Source: Escarpia spicata (Eukaryota; Annelida; Polychaeta; Sabellida; Siboglinidae). Taken from it: a stretch of DNA of 64,000 bases. Position 1 is the first letter of the stretch; the number at the start of each line of letters is the position of its first letter. A model generated the notes under the pieces. The model did no database searches and was not told the DNA's origin. It saw only the letters and a program-made list of their open reading frames with translations. Of the stretch, positions 23,676 to 35,640 are shown piece after piece. Location: the NCBI GenBank assembly GCA_963995525.1, contig OZ023206.1:25979419-26043418 (forward strand), read 5' to 3'. The position numbers were made by a program, and so were the translations under genes.

Positions 23676-23733
23676 AGCGTGTCGGCGTTGGCGCTGTTCA
23701 TATATATATGTATATATAATACTCCGACACGCT
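23676..23733 (+). promoter_or_regulatory. Probable core promoter of CD225 gene B, TATA within an inverted repeat
   Basis: A TATA-like run TATATATAA (about 23711-23719) lies about 105 bases before the start codon. It is framed by a perfect 10-bp inverted repeat, AGCGTGTCGG (23676-23685) and CCGACACGCT (23724-23733). The position upstream of an intact start exon supports a promoter. Transcription start and any inducible sites were not identified; no clear interferon-type GAAA repeat was seen. Confidence 0.4.
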
Positions 23734-23822
23734 GTTTGGCGTGCACTACGGGACTTCCTACGACCAGCGTTTCATCAGTTTAACTTACTGCTGCGGTATA
23801 CAGCTACAACGCAATACTGACG

Positions 23823-23892
23823 ATGGATCATCAAAGTGATGCGAGCTGTGGCAACGACCAGCCGAAGGTTGATCCGCCGGCATACGTCAACG
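23823..23892 (+). CDS. CD225/dispanin-like gene B, exon 1
   Basis: ATG at 23823 opens 23 codons (MDHQSDASCGNDQPKVDPPA...) ending AACG|GTAAGT, a consensus donor, in phase 1. The Pro-rich end with PPAY is typical of the cytosolic head of dispanins. A decayed copy of the same exon, with the same upstream block ACTTCCTA-GACCAGCGTTTCA, lies at 42741, which supports the exon and start choice. The phase fits exon 2 at 24698. Confidence 0.7.
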
Positions 23893-24047
23893 GTAAGTAC
23901 AACAGTGGTTTGGTTTATCCATTATTCCTTACAGCAACCTGGTTACAATTCAATTAGATTATAAAAACACTAAACCTAGGCAGGCATATATATACAGAGT
24001 ATATACCGATACAAACAATGTGTGTCTGCCTGCCTGCCCGCCCGCCC

Positions 24048-24238
<191 letters not shown>

Positions 24239-24249
24239 TCTCTCTTTCA

Positions 24250-24570
24250 CTTCATCTATCTGTCTGTCTGTTTGTATATCTGTATGTCTGCTTGTCTGTC
24301 TATCTGTCTGTCTGCCTGTCTGTCAATCTGTCTGTCTGTCTGTCTGTCTGTCTACTTGCTTGTCTGTTTGCCTGTATATCTGTCTGTCTGTCTTTCTGAC
24401 TCTCTGTCTGTATGTCTGTCAATCTGTCGGTCTCTCTCAGTCCTTCAGTCTGTCTGTCGGTCTGTTGGTCTGTCGGTCTGTCGGTCTGTCGGTCTGTCGG
24501 TCTGTCGGTCTGTCTGTCGGTCGGTCTGTCGGTCTGTCGGTCTGTAGACCGTCCGTCTATCTATCTATCG
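24250..24570. repeat. Tetranucleotide (CTGT, then CGGT) repeat
   Basis: Follows the CT run in intron 1 of gene B. Units are mostly TCTG to about 24425, then TCTGTCGG variants to 24550, ending in CTAT units. The step from CTGT to CGGT units shows separate expansions. Confidence 0.9.
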
Positions 24571-24697
24571 GTACAGTATATATCCAAACATTATGCATGT
24601 ATGTAGATAAAATTGTGTAGGCTTGCTAGATGGGCCAAATGGCAACATCGGAATGTAAACGAACGTAACAAATGTAACGAACGTGTTTTGTTTTCAG

Positions 24698-24888
24698 AGC
24701 AGAGCCAACAGCCACCTCAGCAGGTTGTTTGGAGCACACAGTCGACCCAGGCGATCACGATACAACCGACCCAAGCGATCACGATACAACCGACCCGTCT
24801 TGTTAATCCTCCTTCCGACGGCCTCTTTTTTTGCAATCTGTGTTACATTCTGTTGCTGCTTGCCTCTGGGAATATGCGCAATTATCAG
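24698..24888 (+). CDS. CD225/dispanin-like gene B, exon 2 (probable frameshift)
   Basis: Begins after TTTTCAG (24691-24697) and ends at CAG|GTTTGT. The head repeats that of gene A (EQSQQPPQQVVW) but has an in-frame 24-base duplication, giving QAITIQPT twice. After PPSDGL a run of seven T (24828-24834) moves the frame: the membrane segment FFAICVTFCCCLPLGICAII lies in the +1 frame relative to the head. The three exons total 424 bases, one more than a multiple of three, consistent with one extra T. Either the gene is broken, or the T run is a sequencing or assembly error. With the right frame it would be a better CD225 segment than gene A's, keeping PLG. Confidence 0.68.
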
Positions 24889-25554
24889 GTTTGTCTACAT
24901 TTTAAATTGTATATTTTCAAATTGTATGTGCATGTGAGAATAAAAACTCTATTTTGTATTCTAGAAATACAGCTGCACTAATTTATATTATTGACACGAA
25001 CGCATTATATTTCTTCGCATTCTTTAACTATTTATGTAGGGAAGAACACTATGGAAGTTAACAAGTTTACATCTTAGACGTTTACACAACATTCTCAGTG
25101 TTTATCATAAAAGCTAACAATAGAAGATCATAGGTCAATTTTATCTAAAGTTGCTCGGCAATTACATATTAATATGCTAACTTTGTATCATCGTAACAGT
25201 ATGTATTCCCACGTGCAGAGGTCCACTAACGTCTTTCTATGTTCATTGGCTTCCCTGGACCGCTGGTCTGTGATCTACCAATTGACGATATAGTTCAGAA
25301 AACACAACGATAGTCACTTTGAGTTACTTACTTTTGTTTTTGTGATATGCTTTGTAGAGGGCCTTTTTTCTACATTGGAAAATAAGTGGTGACCAACTCT
25401 CCAGATAGTGCCATTGTAAACTATAGTTCAAAATACTATAATGTTGATAATTAGTGATCTTGGTGTGTTGCTTCATTGGTGGATGTAAGTTTGTATTAGT
25501 GAGGTTATCTACGACATGACACTGTTTGATAACTGTTCATATTACCCGTGTTAG

Positions 25555-25717
25555 GTCGTCGCAGTGCACGTCAGCCATAAATCGTGGAGACCGAAAAGAG
25601 GCCGAGAAACTATCGAGCGAAGCGAGTTGCCTCAGTTGGACCGGATGTTGCATCGGATTTGTGGCTTTAGCGCTGAATATTATATTCGTAGTAGTTGCAA
25701 TGGGCAGTAACCGTTAG
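25555..25717 (+). CDS. CD225/dispanin-like gene B, exon 3 (terminal)
   Basis: The acceptor TTAG ends at 25554. The exon gives the conserved loop SSQCTSAINRGDRKEAEKLS, then a long hydrophobic second membrane segment (including TGCCIGFVALALNIIFVVVA) and the tail MGSNR with stop TAG. The membrane segment is longer and more uniform than that of gene A. The loop motif GD-x3-A is kept. It pairs by phase with the exon ending at 24888. Confidence 0.72.
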
Positions 25718-26084
25718 TTCATTAATGGCAGTATGCAGTGCTAACATTTACCTATTCAGTAGTTAATGTGCTTCTTTCTTATTCCAAGTGTACGGAGGGT
25801 TGTATCTGACACTAATGTCTTATCTCTGGTTCTTCGATATGACGTAGTTTTTCGTAACTAAATTACGTAAAACATGTTTATAGCGAATCAACAATATATT
25901 TGTTTGACGTGACCATACGCTTTCATGGTAATAGCATACGCATGTGTAAAGGATCCCACAGTGATTGTTTGAGACAAATGCAAGCATGTGAATTTCACGT
26001 TAGTGAATGTCATATGATATAAATATCAATGTCTTAACATCTAATAGCAATGTTCTCGCACTTTGCCAGAAAATATAACTTTGA
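25718..26084. other. 3' flank of CD225 gene B
   Basis: Related to 1150-1430 behind gene A (CTTTCTTATTCCAAGTGTAC, GGGTTGTATCTGACA, CATGTGTAAAGG). It marks the right side of the duplicated gene unit. No poly(A) signal of consensus form was seen close to the stop. Confidence 0.5.
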
Positions 26085-26330
26085 ATGTTACACGAATGTT
26101 TGATGTTACAGTAAGTGTTACAATCAATGTTACACAGTGGAATAGTATTACAATCAGTGCTACCATCAATGTAACACAATGGAATTATATTACAGTCAGT
26201 GTTACAATGAATATTACATAGACGAGTAGTATTACAACAAATATCACAATCACAGTTACATACTTGACTGGTATAATAATTGCAATCAGTCGCAATCATA
26301 GTTACACAGTGGAATCGTATTAAAATCAGG
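26085..26330. repeat. Degenerate ~42-45-bp minisatellite
   Basis: Diverged units built on TTACAATCAGTGTTACAATC and ACACAGTGGAATAGTATT repeat about five times. On - this gives a frame rich in CN and CNTDCN repeats (26000-26359), which is a by-product of the repeat. Confidence 0.7.
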
Positions 26331-27180
26331 GTCGACATCTTCGTCATTTTACTACGCAACTCTCCATTATACCGTTAAGAATACTACTGATATAGCATAA
26401 GTATTGTGAGTATTGTTTGGATATGAATTATCATTGCATCGTCGTCCAGGATCTAGAAAAAAGACTATTGAATTCAATGTATTTATCGTTGAATGAGTTA
26501 TAGATTAATATGATGGTTGAGTTTACAAACAAAACGTAATGATATACTAACTAAGGTTTATGCTATATATGCCCCAGGTACTTTATTGGCAACGTATTGC
26601 ATGACTTATAGAGGCTTTAACATTATTTACTGCGTGTATGGCCCAAAGATATCCCAAGATTTTATTGAGAATCACACACTTGTTGTGGTGAATTGCTTTA
26701 CGTACACCGCGATACTCCGACTCCAACCTATGCACAACTGACTGCCAGATCAAACAAATAAATGCAACTTTATTCCTTGAATGCTATATTGTTCTTTTTT
26801 CAATCGAATTTCTCAGGACTTGTTTTGGACATATAATTTGCTTGGAATACTAAAAAATTTGATCGCAGATGTCGATTACACACTGGATGTTGTTATTGGT
26901 GCGCAGATGCTGGATGATCTTATGATAATGGCTAGCGATTTAATCCCGTTGTTCAGGATTAGCCTATTGTCGCAGAGCCAAATATATACAACTCGAACGC
27001 AGGCCTCATAATCATTATGTTAATCGATGCCACACATTAGCTCGTTCTAATTGACTGCATGGCATGTTATTGTTTGAGGTAATATCAGTTAAGAAACGGT
27101 TAATTCTAGTTGGAATGAAACTGGTTTCCTCTTTTACATCAAATCCAGCAGTAGGTCGAGCGACTCCATGGATCGCCAAA
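26331..27180. other. No recognised feature
   Basis: AT-rich unique-looking sequence between the minisatellite and the 2.3-kb inverted-end element. Short frames at 26517-26741 and 26781-27011 have no recognisable motif. Confidence 0.3.
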
Positions 27181-29496
27181 AGAGAACCGAAGTGATGACG
27201 TCACGCCGCTTAGCAACCGGCCCAGCTGGTTCCAACAATTGTCTCCCGCCATATCTGTTAGCATGGTGTTATGTTTTGTTTTACACTTTAATCAATGTTC
27301 TGAAAGTTATACGTGTAGTGATTTATGGTTCCCATAAATTGAAAGTGAGAAGCATATATGGGTGAAACAAATTAGGTATTTTATGTAATCTGGAAAGATA
27401 AATTAATTTGGTAATGCAAGCTGTTTTTATTGCATTGACAATATCAGTCGCGGTGCAACACAGTTTTTGTTGTGCATCACGCTATTTTTATTGCAAAATA
27501 CGAAAGGAGAACCTGTCAATACTATTTAATGTGAAATTGCCAATATCGAAGGATTTAATAATATCGTGAAATAAGGAACAAAATAAGTTTCAGGCTGAAC
27601 ACTTTGGAAGCGGTCATTAAATAAGTTGGAGTTTTTTTGTCACCATCAAGGAGGATGATGTCGGAGGGTTTGGGAGTACCCTATGTGGGGGTACAGTTGG
27701 GGATTTTAATGAGCCTCAAGAGGGGTGGAGTTTACTTTTTGGTGAGCCTGCAGTTGGAGGGTTTTGATAATATATTCGTCACGTTCCGACGCATATCTAG
27801 TATGTCAACAACATGAGTATTAACACATTTTTTTATGTAAATATCCTGTTAGCAAAATTACTAACTATACAATGTTAATAAACAGAGTTATGTATGGTTC
27901 CCATCAATTGAAAATGAGAAGCATATATAGGTGAAACAAATTAGGTGTTTTATGTATTCTGGAACGAGAAATTAATTTTGTAACGCAAGCTATTTGATCG
28001 CATTGACAATATCGGTAGCGGTGCAACACAGTTTTTTGTTGTGCATCACGCTATTTTCACCGCAAAGTGCGAAAGGAGAACCTGTCAATACTATTTAATA
28101 CATATATGAAATTGCCAATATCGAAGTATTTGATAATATCGTGAAATAAGGAACACAGTAAGTTTCAGGCTGAAAAGGTAGGGAGCGGTCATTACATAAG
28201 TTGGAGTTTGTGGTCACCCTGAAGGAGGATGCAGTCGGAGGGTTTGGGGGAAACTTATGGGAGGATAGTGTTGGGGATTTTAATGAGCCTCAGGAGGGTG
28301 CAGTTGGATTTTGGTGAGCCTGTTGCTGGAGGGTTTTGGTGATATATTCGTCTCTTTCCGACGCATATGTAGTATGTCAACAACATGAGTATTAAAACAT
28401 CTTTAAATGTAAATATCTTGTTAGTAAAATTACTAACAATGCAATGTTATTAAACACATTATGCTGTTAATAAACAGTAACATTAATCATATGTATTGCA
28501 TATAATAAATATCTCCACAAATGTTTATGAACATATAACTGGGAGCCGTGTTACCACGAAAACTGGTTATTGTCTTGGATTTTGACCAATTTCTAGTAGT
28601 TTTCATAGCATATTTTGAAACTAAGCGGTATTATGAATTATTTCTCCTCCATACTAGCATGCACCGCACCTCGAAGAACGCTTTGAAAATAAGTGAAACT
28701 ATTAACATGATCAGATCTGACATGATTTTCTCCCCTTTTCAGCGGTTTGAGCTCGTCTGAGAAGTATGCAGCAAGTGCAGAGATAAGGGCCTACTGACGC
28801 CATTAGCTATATTCGAACAAAAGTTGGCGATGCTAGCGGTTTTTTCAATCGGTACGTTCCCCGGCAAAATGTTTTTTATTAATTGTGAACTAACATGGAT
28901 ACCCATACATTTTCAGGAAGTGGTCCCCGGGGAGTATGAATGTTTTTTTTCTCAACAAAATATATTTTTTAAATATCTGATTATTACCTGTAGTTGCAGC
29001 TTTTAGAAGTCGATAAACCTGTACGTGTGGAACACAACATTATTATTACAATCTTAAACAAAACAACTCGAAACCATTTTTAAACCAGCCAATTGCACCT
29101 CCGCTTGAGGGTCACCAAAACTCGAACTGAATTACTGCTTCCTGACTTCTCAGCCTATAACAGACTTTGTTCCTTATTTCAAGATATTATCAAATCCTTC
29201 GATTTTAATAATTTCGTACAATAATTGTACGATGATGACGATTATACTTATTTTTCGATAAAAGTTGCTTGCGTTAAAATATAGTTTTTAGTTCCAGAAT
29301 AGATACATAAAATACCTAATTTGTTTCACCCATATATACTTCTCACTTTCAACTTAAGGGAACCATAAAGAACTACAAGTACGACTTTCAGAATGATGAT
29401 TACAGTTTGGAACAAAACATAATACCATGCTAACAGATACGAGGGAGACATTTATTGGAACCAGCGCTACAGCGTGACGTCACACTTATGTTCTCT
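27181..29496. mobile_element. 2.3-kb non-autonomous element with ~400-bp inverted ends
   Basis: The left end AGAGAACCGAAGTGATGACG and right end (reverse: AGAGAACATAAGTGTGACGT) align. The inverted similarity continues through GGTTCCAA, ATCTGTTAGCATGGT, GGTGAAACAAATTAGGTA and TGAAATAAGGAACAAA, so terminal repeats span about 27181-27600 and 29100-29496. Inside, 27362-27790 is repeated directly at 27905-28370 (shared GTGAAACAAATTAGGT, GGTGCAACACAGTTTTT). No transposase was found. A second, shorter member lies at 61140-61485. Target-site duplication not resolved. Confidence 0.65.
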
Positions 29497-29499
29497 ATA

Positions 29500-30144
29500 T
29501 AATCACTTATACGACCGTTCTCACGAGTGGTTGAAACGTAGTGTGTATTCAAATAGCTACTTCTACTTCCCGAACGTTATATATAATATCAGCCACAATT
29601 GCGTTGCCAATACCAACAAGGCTCTTTCAAGACAAAAATTGCTCTATTGTTGAAAGACAGCGATCCAGCTGAAAGAGTAGCCTGTACGGAGATGTAATGT
29701 CTTACATCGTGACCTTAAACTCGCTCATTGAACGTTTCAACTTGCATACCTGCTTATTCTAAATACACCAACATTTCTCTGTGAAGCATCGAGCAACTTG
29801 GCATTTAATCCTCAATATTGCTGGTCTGGAGAGGGTGCAGTTGAACATACCAAATAAGATTATTGTCTTACTAAATTACGCGTTTTTTAATAACCACTAG
29901 TAAAAAAGCTAGAGTTTACACAAACGCGTAACGATAACTAATCGTGTAACTTTACGTAGGCTTCACCAAACCGCCCCCTGATCTCGTCGAAAACTACATA
30001 ATACCATAATTTGCCCCGCAGTGCTATTCAAGCCTATGACTCAACACCTCAATAGCGACTGGCGTATGGCGCCGTAGGTAACTAGACCGTGTTGTCTGTG
30101 GCGTTGATCATTAATAAAACAACCCATCACGCCGTGTAAATAGC
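29500..30144 (+). other. Upstream flank of CD225 gene C, cut by a foldback element
   Basis: From about 29825 to 30144 the sequence is related to 23185-23740 upstream of gene B, ending near the gene B promoter position. The continuation of the same gene unit is found at 42661, on the far side of the 12.5-kb element. Thus 29825-30144 and 42661-42810 were once adjacent. 29500-29825 has no recognised content. Confidence 0.6.
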
Positions 30145-30732
30145 GCGCAAGTAGTAAGAGAGACGTTTTGGATAGGTATCCTAAGGCATTTCGGAGGAGT
30201 TTTTGGTTGATAATAGGGAGGTTTCGAAAGCCGCCCCCCTGAGCAAAGTGAGTAGTCACGTGACCGTATGTATAACGAGAGGCGCCCCCTGGCGGGTACG
30301 TTAGAGGTGACGCGGGGAGTGTAGAGAGGGTGTTATTAGTTGTGTACGTGTATGGGAGGGAAGGTGAATGCGCGTGTATGAAAGAACTAACGAAACACAA
30401 GAGTATACGAGTGCACACGTGTTTTATTGATGAAAGATACAAGCGTATAATATGAAACCGTGTTTTATTAAACGAAGTACATCAATACTTGTGGGTGAGT
30501 GAACACCGCGACAGAGGTCGTGAGCTTAGGGGTCAATACGACCACGCCAGCGGCTCGCGGGATGATGATGATGGTATACGACTTACGGGTGAGAATGTTT
30601 ATGAATATATATATATATATATGAAACTTTAAAATATGTATGTATGTGTGTATGTATGTATGAAAGAAGGATTATATATAAGGTAATAACCAACAAACAC
30701 CACAGTTTGAAAGTTGAATAGTTTTATTAACA

Positions 30733-30888
30733 TCAGGGATCGATTACATCAACGAAACCATCATCATCATCATCTGTCTCCGGACACCAATTTTCGACAT
30801 CCCCCGTGTCCAGGGGGGCAACAGGGTCGGAGTCAACCCAAGGGTTTGGAGGATCAAACCGGTCCCGTGTCCTCAGCAGTTCAGTCAT
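30733..30888 (-). CDS. Small acidic ORF in left arm (candidate last exon)
   Basis: 51 codons on -, identical in layout to 41917-42072 in the other arm. The product begins MTELLRTRDRFDPPNPW and ends in an Asp-rich tail (TDDDDDGFVDVIDP). The frame is open upstream for another 15 codons (EEELHDYHECAFCVV) back to an acceptor-like TTCCAG, so it may be a terminal exon. AATAAA follows within about 10 bases of the stop. No family is recognised. Coding status is inferred only. Confidence 0.35.
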   Translation of the reverse strand: MTELLRTRDRFDPPNPWVDSDPVAPLDTGDVENWCPETDDDDDGFVDVIDP

Positions 30889-31429
30889 GACGACACAGAA
30901 AGCACATTCATGGTAGTCGTGGAGTTCTTCTTCTCTGGAACATATATGAAAACTTTAAAAATATCGTCTCTGAAACATATATGAAAACTTTGAAAATGAT
31001 ATTATATATTGTGCGAAGTACAACCGGTGGGAATAGACCAGCGATGTAACCAGACACCGCGTAGGTAGCCAACACGATAAAAGGGCAAACTAGGGCAACA
31101 GACGAGAGAGATAAGAATGGACTATGACACAATATGTAGACGTCGCCTGACGCGATCAGTAACCAGACACCACGTAGCTAGCCGAAACGACAAGAGGGCA
31201 GGTTAGGTCAACATACGCATAGATAAGAAAGGACTGTGACACAACATGTATATAGTTTTGTTAGGTTTATATACGCAAACCCGATAGAGACGTTATGTCT
31301 TTTCAATCACGAGACAATGCAAAAACACGAGAAGAGACAAGACCAGCTCAAGCACAGTACACACTAGCTGAGAAGGAGGTAAAGAAAGCCACCAAAAGAG
31401 ATTTGACAAGCTCAAGCACAGAAGGGAGA

Positions 31430-32115
31430 CAGAGGAGGATAGGAAGGCAGAGAAGGCGAGGGAAGAGAGGAAAGGGAGACAGAGGAGGATAGGAAGGTAG
31501 AGAAGGCGAGGAAAGAGAGGAGAGGGAGACAGAGGAGGATAGGAAGGAAGAGAAGACGAGGAAAGACAGGAGAGGGAGACAGGAGAGAATAGGAAGGCAG
31601 AGGAGGCGAGGGAAGAGAGGAGAGGGAGACAGAGGAAGATAGGAAGGCAGAGAAGGCGAGGAAAGAGAGGAGAGGGAGACAGAGGAGGATAGGAAGGCAG
31701 AGAAGGCGAGGGAAGAGAGGAGAGGGAGACAGGGGAGGATAGGAAGACAGAGGAGGCGAGGAAAGAGAGGAGAGGGAGACAGAGGAGGATAGGAAGGCAG
31801 AGAAGACGAGGGAAGAGAGGAGAGGGAGACAGGGGAGGATAGGAAGGCAGAGGAGGCGAGGGAAGAGAGGAGAGGGAGACAGAGGAGGATAGGAAGGTAG
31901 AGAAGGTGAGGGAAGTGAGGAGAGGGAAACGGGGAGGATAGTAAGGCAGAGAAGGCGAGGGAAGAGAGGAGAGGTAGACAGAGGAGGATAGGAAGGCAGA
32001 GAAGGCGAAGAAAGAGAGGAGTGGGAGACAGGGGAGGATAGGAAGGCAGAGAAGGCGAGGGAAGAGAGGAGAGGGATACAGAGGAGGATAGGAAGGCAGA
32101 GAAGGCGAGGAAATA
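31430..32115. repeat. 50-bp GA-rich minisatellite (left arm)
   Basis: The unit starts AGGAAGGCAGAGAAGGCGAG and runs through GAAGAGAGGAGAGGGAGACA, about 13-14 copies with single-base variants. The mirror array is at 40740-41385. It has one purine-rich strand. The LSSLPSP-type open frame on the other strand is a repeat artefact. Confidence 0.9.
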
Positions 32116-32376
32116 CTTGGGAGGTCAAGCGTATGTCAAGCGATAAAATACAAAGTTTGCAGCACTTACTTATTGGAGACGTATAATATTCATCTTGTCC
32201 TCGGGACATGCCTTGTCGTGAGCGCTCGCCATCTTCAGCAGTCGGAGTGAAGTTGCGTTGTTCGAAGTCGGTAGAAAGTAATATGCTCCACTAGAGTTTT
32301 GTTAGGTTTATATACGCAAACCCGATAGAGGTGTTATGTCTTTTCAATCACGAGACAGTACAGACAATGGAGTCAC

Positions 32377-32467
32377 GAGTTGAACTCCGCTCTCTACCCG
32401 TGCTCGTTAGCGGGTGCAGTATGAGATAAGCCGCGTGACTCGACACTCACGAGAAGCCACTACGCTA
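32377..32467 (-). other. tRNA-like Pol III box pair in left arm
   Basis: Reverse copy of 40388-40478: on -, TAGCGTAGTGG fits the A box and GTTCAACTC fits the B box, 71 bases apart. The arms of a tRNA cloverleaf do not pair well, so a tRNA gene is unlikely; an old SINE head or chance is possible. Confidence 0.2.
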
Positions 32468-32564
32468 CGTCCATCCATACACGTGTTCCAACTTCCAACA
32501 GTTTACTTACCACAATTCTCATTCTTCAAACTGTCATATACATCTAGTGTCACAGGTGCTCATT

Positions 32565-35275
32565 AGCGGGTGCATTCCGTACATGGTCTAGCCTGTTACA
32601 TGTCTGCCTTCCATACATGGTCTAGCTTGTTACATGTTTGCCTTCCATACACGGTCTAGCTTGTTACATGTCTACCTTCCATACATGGTCTAGTTTGTTA
32701 CATGTTTGCCTTCCATACATGGTCTAGCTTGTTACATGTTTGCCTTTCGTACATGGTCTAGCTTGGTACATGTTGACCTTCCATACATGGACTAGCTTGT
32801 TACATGTTTGCCTTCCATACATGGTCTACCTTGTTACATGTTTGCCATCCATACATGGTCTAGCCTGTTACATGTTTGCCTTTCGTACATGGTCTAGTTT
32901 GTTACATGTTGACCTTCCATACATGGACTAGCATGTTACATGTTTGCCTTCCATGCACGGTCTACCTTGTTACATATTTGTCTTTCATACATGGACTAAC
33001 TTGTTACATGTTTCCCTTTCATCCATGGTCTAGCTTGCTACATGTTTGTCTTCTGTACATGGTCTAGCTTGTTACATGTCTGCCTTCCATACATGGACTA
33101 GCTTGTTACCTGTTTGCTATCCATACATGGTCGAGCTTGTTACATGTTTGCCTTCTATACATGGTCTGGCTTGTTACATGTCTGCCTTCCATACATGGTC
33201 TAACTTGCTACATGTCTGCCTTCCATATATGGTCTAACTTGTGACATGTTTGCCTTCCATACATGATCTAGCTTGTTACATGGTTGCCTTCCATACATGG
33301 TCTAGCTTGTTACATGTCTGCCTTCCATATATGGTCTAGCTTGTTACATGTTTGCCTTTCATACATGGTCTAAGTCTGTTACATGGCTCCCTTCCGTACA
33401 TGGACTAGCTTGTTACATGTTGGCCTTCCGTACATGGTCTAGCTTGTTACAAGTTTGCCTTCCATACATGGTCTAGCTTGTTACATGTTTGCCTTCCATA
33501 CATGGTCTAGCTTGTTACATGTCTGCCTTCTATACATGGACTAGCTTGATACCTGTTTGCTATCCATACATGGACTAGCTTGTTACATGTTGGCCTTCCG
33601 TACATGGTCTAGCTTGTTACATGTTGACCTTCCATACATGGACTACCTTGTTACATGTTTGCCTTCCATATTACATGTTTGCCATCCATACATGGTCTAG
33701 CCTGTTACATGTTTGCCTTTCGTACATGGTCTAGTTTGTTACATGTTGACCTTCCATACATGGACTAGCATGTTACATGTTTGCCTTCCATGCACGGTCT
33801 ACCTTGTTACATATTTGTCTTTCATACATGGACTAACTTGTTACATGTTTCCCTTCCATCCATGGTCTAGCTTGCTACATGTTTGCCTTCTGTACATGGT
33901 CTAGCTTGTTACATTTCTGCCTTCCATACATGGACAAGCTTGTTACCTGTTTGCTATCCATACATGGTCGAGCGTGTTACATGTTTGCCTTCCATACACG
34001 GACTAGCTTGTTACGTGTTTGCCTTCTATACATGGTCTGGTTTGTTACATGTCTGCCTTCCATACATGGTCTAACTTGCTACATGTCTGCCTTCCATATA
34101 TGGTCTAGCTTGTTACATGGTTGCCTTCCATACATGGTCTAGCTTGTTACATGTCTGCCTTCCATATATGGTCTAGCTTGTTACATGTTTGCCTTTCATA
34201 CATGGTCTAGTCTGTTACATGGCTGCCTTCCGTACATGGACTAGCTTGTTACATGTTGGCCTTCCGTACATGGTCTAGCTTGTTACAAGTTTGCCTTCCA
34301 TACATGGTCTAGCTTGTTACATGTTTGCCTTCCGTACATGGTCTAGCTTGTTACATTTCTGCCTTCCATACATGGACTAGCTTGATACCTGTTTGCTATC
34401 CATACATGGACTAGCTTGTTACATGTTGGCCTTCCGTACATGGTCTAGCTTGTTACAAGTTTGCCTTCCATACATGGTCTAGCTTGTTATATGTTTGCCT
34501 TCCGTACATGGTCTAGCTTGTTACATGTCTGCCTTCCATACATGGACTAGCTTGATACCTGTTTGCTATCCATACATGGACTAGCTTGTTACATGTTGGC
34601 CTTCCGTACATGGTCTAGCTTGTTACAAGTTTGCCTTCCATACATGGTCTAGCTTGTTACATGTTTGCCTTCCGTACATGGTCTTGCTTGTTACATGTCT
34701 GCCTTCCATACATGGACTAGCTTGTTACCTGTTTGCTATCCATACATGGTCTAGCTTGTTACATGTTTACCTTCCATACACGGACTAGCTTGTTACATGT
34801 TTGCCTTCCATACATGGTCTGGCTTGTTACATGTCTGCCTTCCATACATGGTATAGCTTGCTTCATGTCTGCCTTCCATACATGGTCTAGCTTGTTACAT
34901 GTTTGCCTTCCATACACGGACTAGCTTGTTACATGTTTGCCTTCCGTACATGGTTTAGCTTGTTACATGTCTCCCTTCCATATATGGTCTAGCTTGTTAC
35001 ATGTTTGCCTTTCATACATGGTCTAGCCTGTTACATGTCTGCCTTCCGTACATGGACTAGCTTGTTACATGTTGGCCTTCCGTACATGGTCTAGCTTGTT
35101 ACATGTATACCTTCCGTACATGGACTAGCTTGTTACATGTTTACCTTCCATACATGGACTAGCTTGTTACAGGTCTGCCTTTCATACATGGTCTAGCTTG
35201 TTACAAGTTTGCCTTCCGTACATGGACTAGCTTGTTACATGTTTGCCTTCCATATATGGTCTAGCTTGGCGGAAA
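32565..35275. repeat. 34-bp minisatellite (left arm), about 80 copies
   Basis: The unit GCCTTCCATACATGGTCTAG plus CTTGTTACATGTTT (34 bp) has frequent variants (GGTCTAG or GGACTAG, CCATAC or CCGTAC, TGTTTG or TGTCTG). Longer blocks recur, for example around 32870-33060 and 33705-33895, showing higher-order duplication. Many 63-codon frames (VHGLACYM, FHTWTS) are repeat artefacts. Confidence 0.92.
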
Positions 35276-35405
35276 GTGAAGGAGCTAGTGTCTGCTCCTG
35301 AGGGGGAATTAGCCTGTCACGGGACCGACCTCCTAGTGGAAGTAATACCACCTGGCGGGTAATGAAGGAGTAATGAGGGAATATTAAAGGCTAATTGACG
35401 TAGAC

Positions 35406-35640
35406 TGAGTCTGCTGATATATATCACTCTGGGCTGGAGCACCCATGGGGACATTTTAAGATGGTACCCGTCTCCACGTGATCTACCCCCTGGAGGAAAG
35501 AAGTGTAAGTAGTAAGGATATTTTATTTGCTATATTGTTTGTATGACTGCCAGTTTAAATGGTTATTTATTATGATGCCTAAAAAATTGAAACTGATGAC
35601 ACATTCATTCTGTCATACATTGTCCGAAATGTCATGTCTC
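35406..35640. other. Start of the spacer between the arms
   Basis: Unique-looking sequence without genes. It follows directly after the left arm and leads into the 41-bp minisatellite. Confidence 0.4.

Larger units (their letters stand above)
30145..35405 (+). repeat. Left inverted arm of the foldback-like element
   Basis: 5261 bases, reverse complement of 37382-42660. Mismatches are sparse outside the minisatellites (for example CATCAATACTTG here against CATCAAGACTTG when the other arm is reversed). The arrays differ by some repeat copies. This level of identity implies recent origin or ongoing gene conversion. Confidence 0.88.

Noticed and set aside
26000..26359. Cysteine-rich 119-codon ORF on -
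   Set aside because: The CNTDCN pattern follows a degenerate ~42-45-bp repeat; no signal peptide or start context.
31412..32209. 265-codon Ser/Leu/Pro-rich ORF on - and its mirror at 40646-41512
   Set aside because: Runs mostly through the 50-bp GA-rich array. Only its first 13 codons, before the donor, are kept as a candidate exon.
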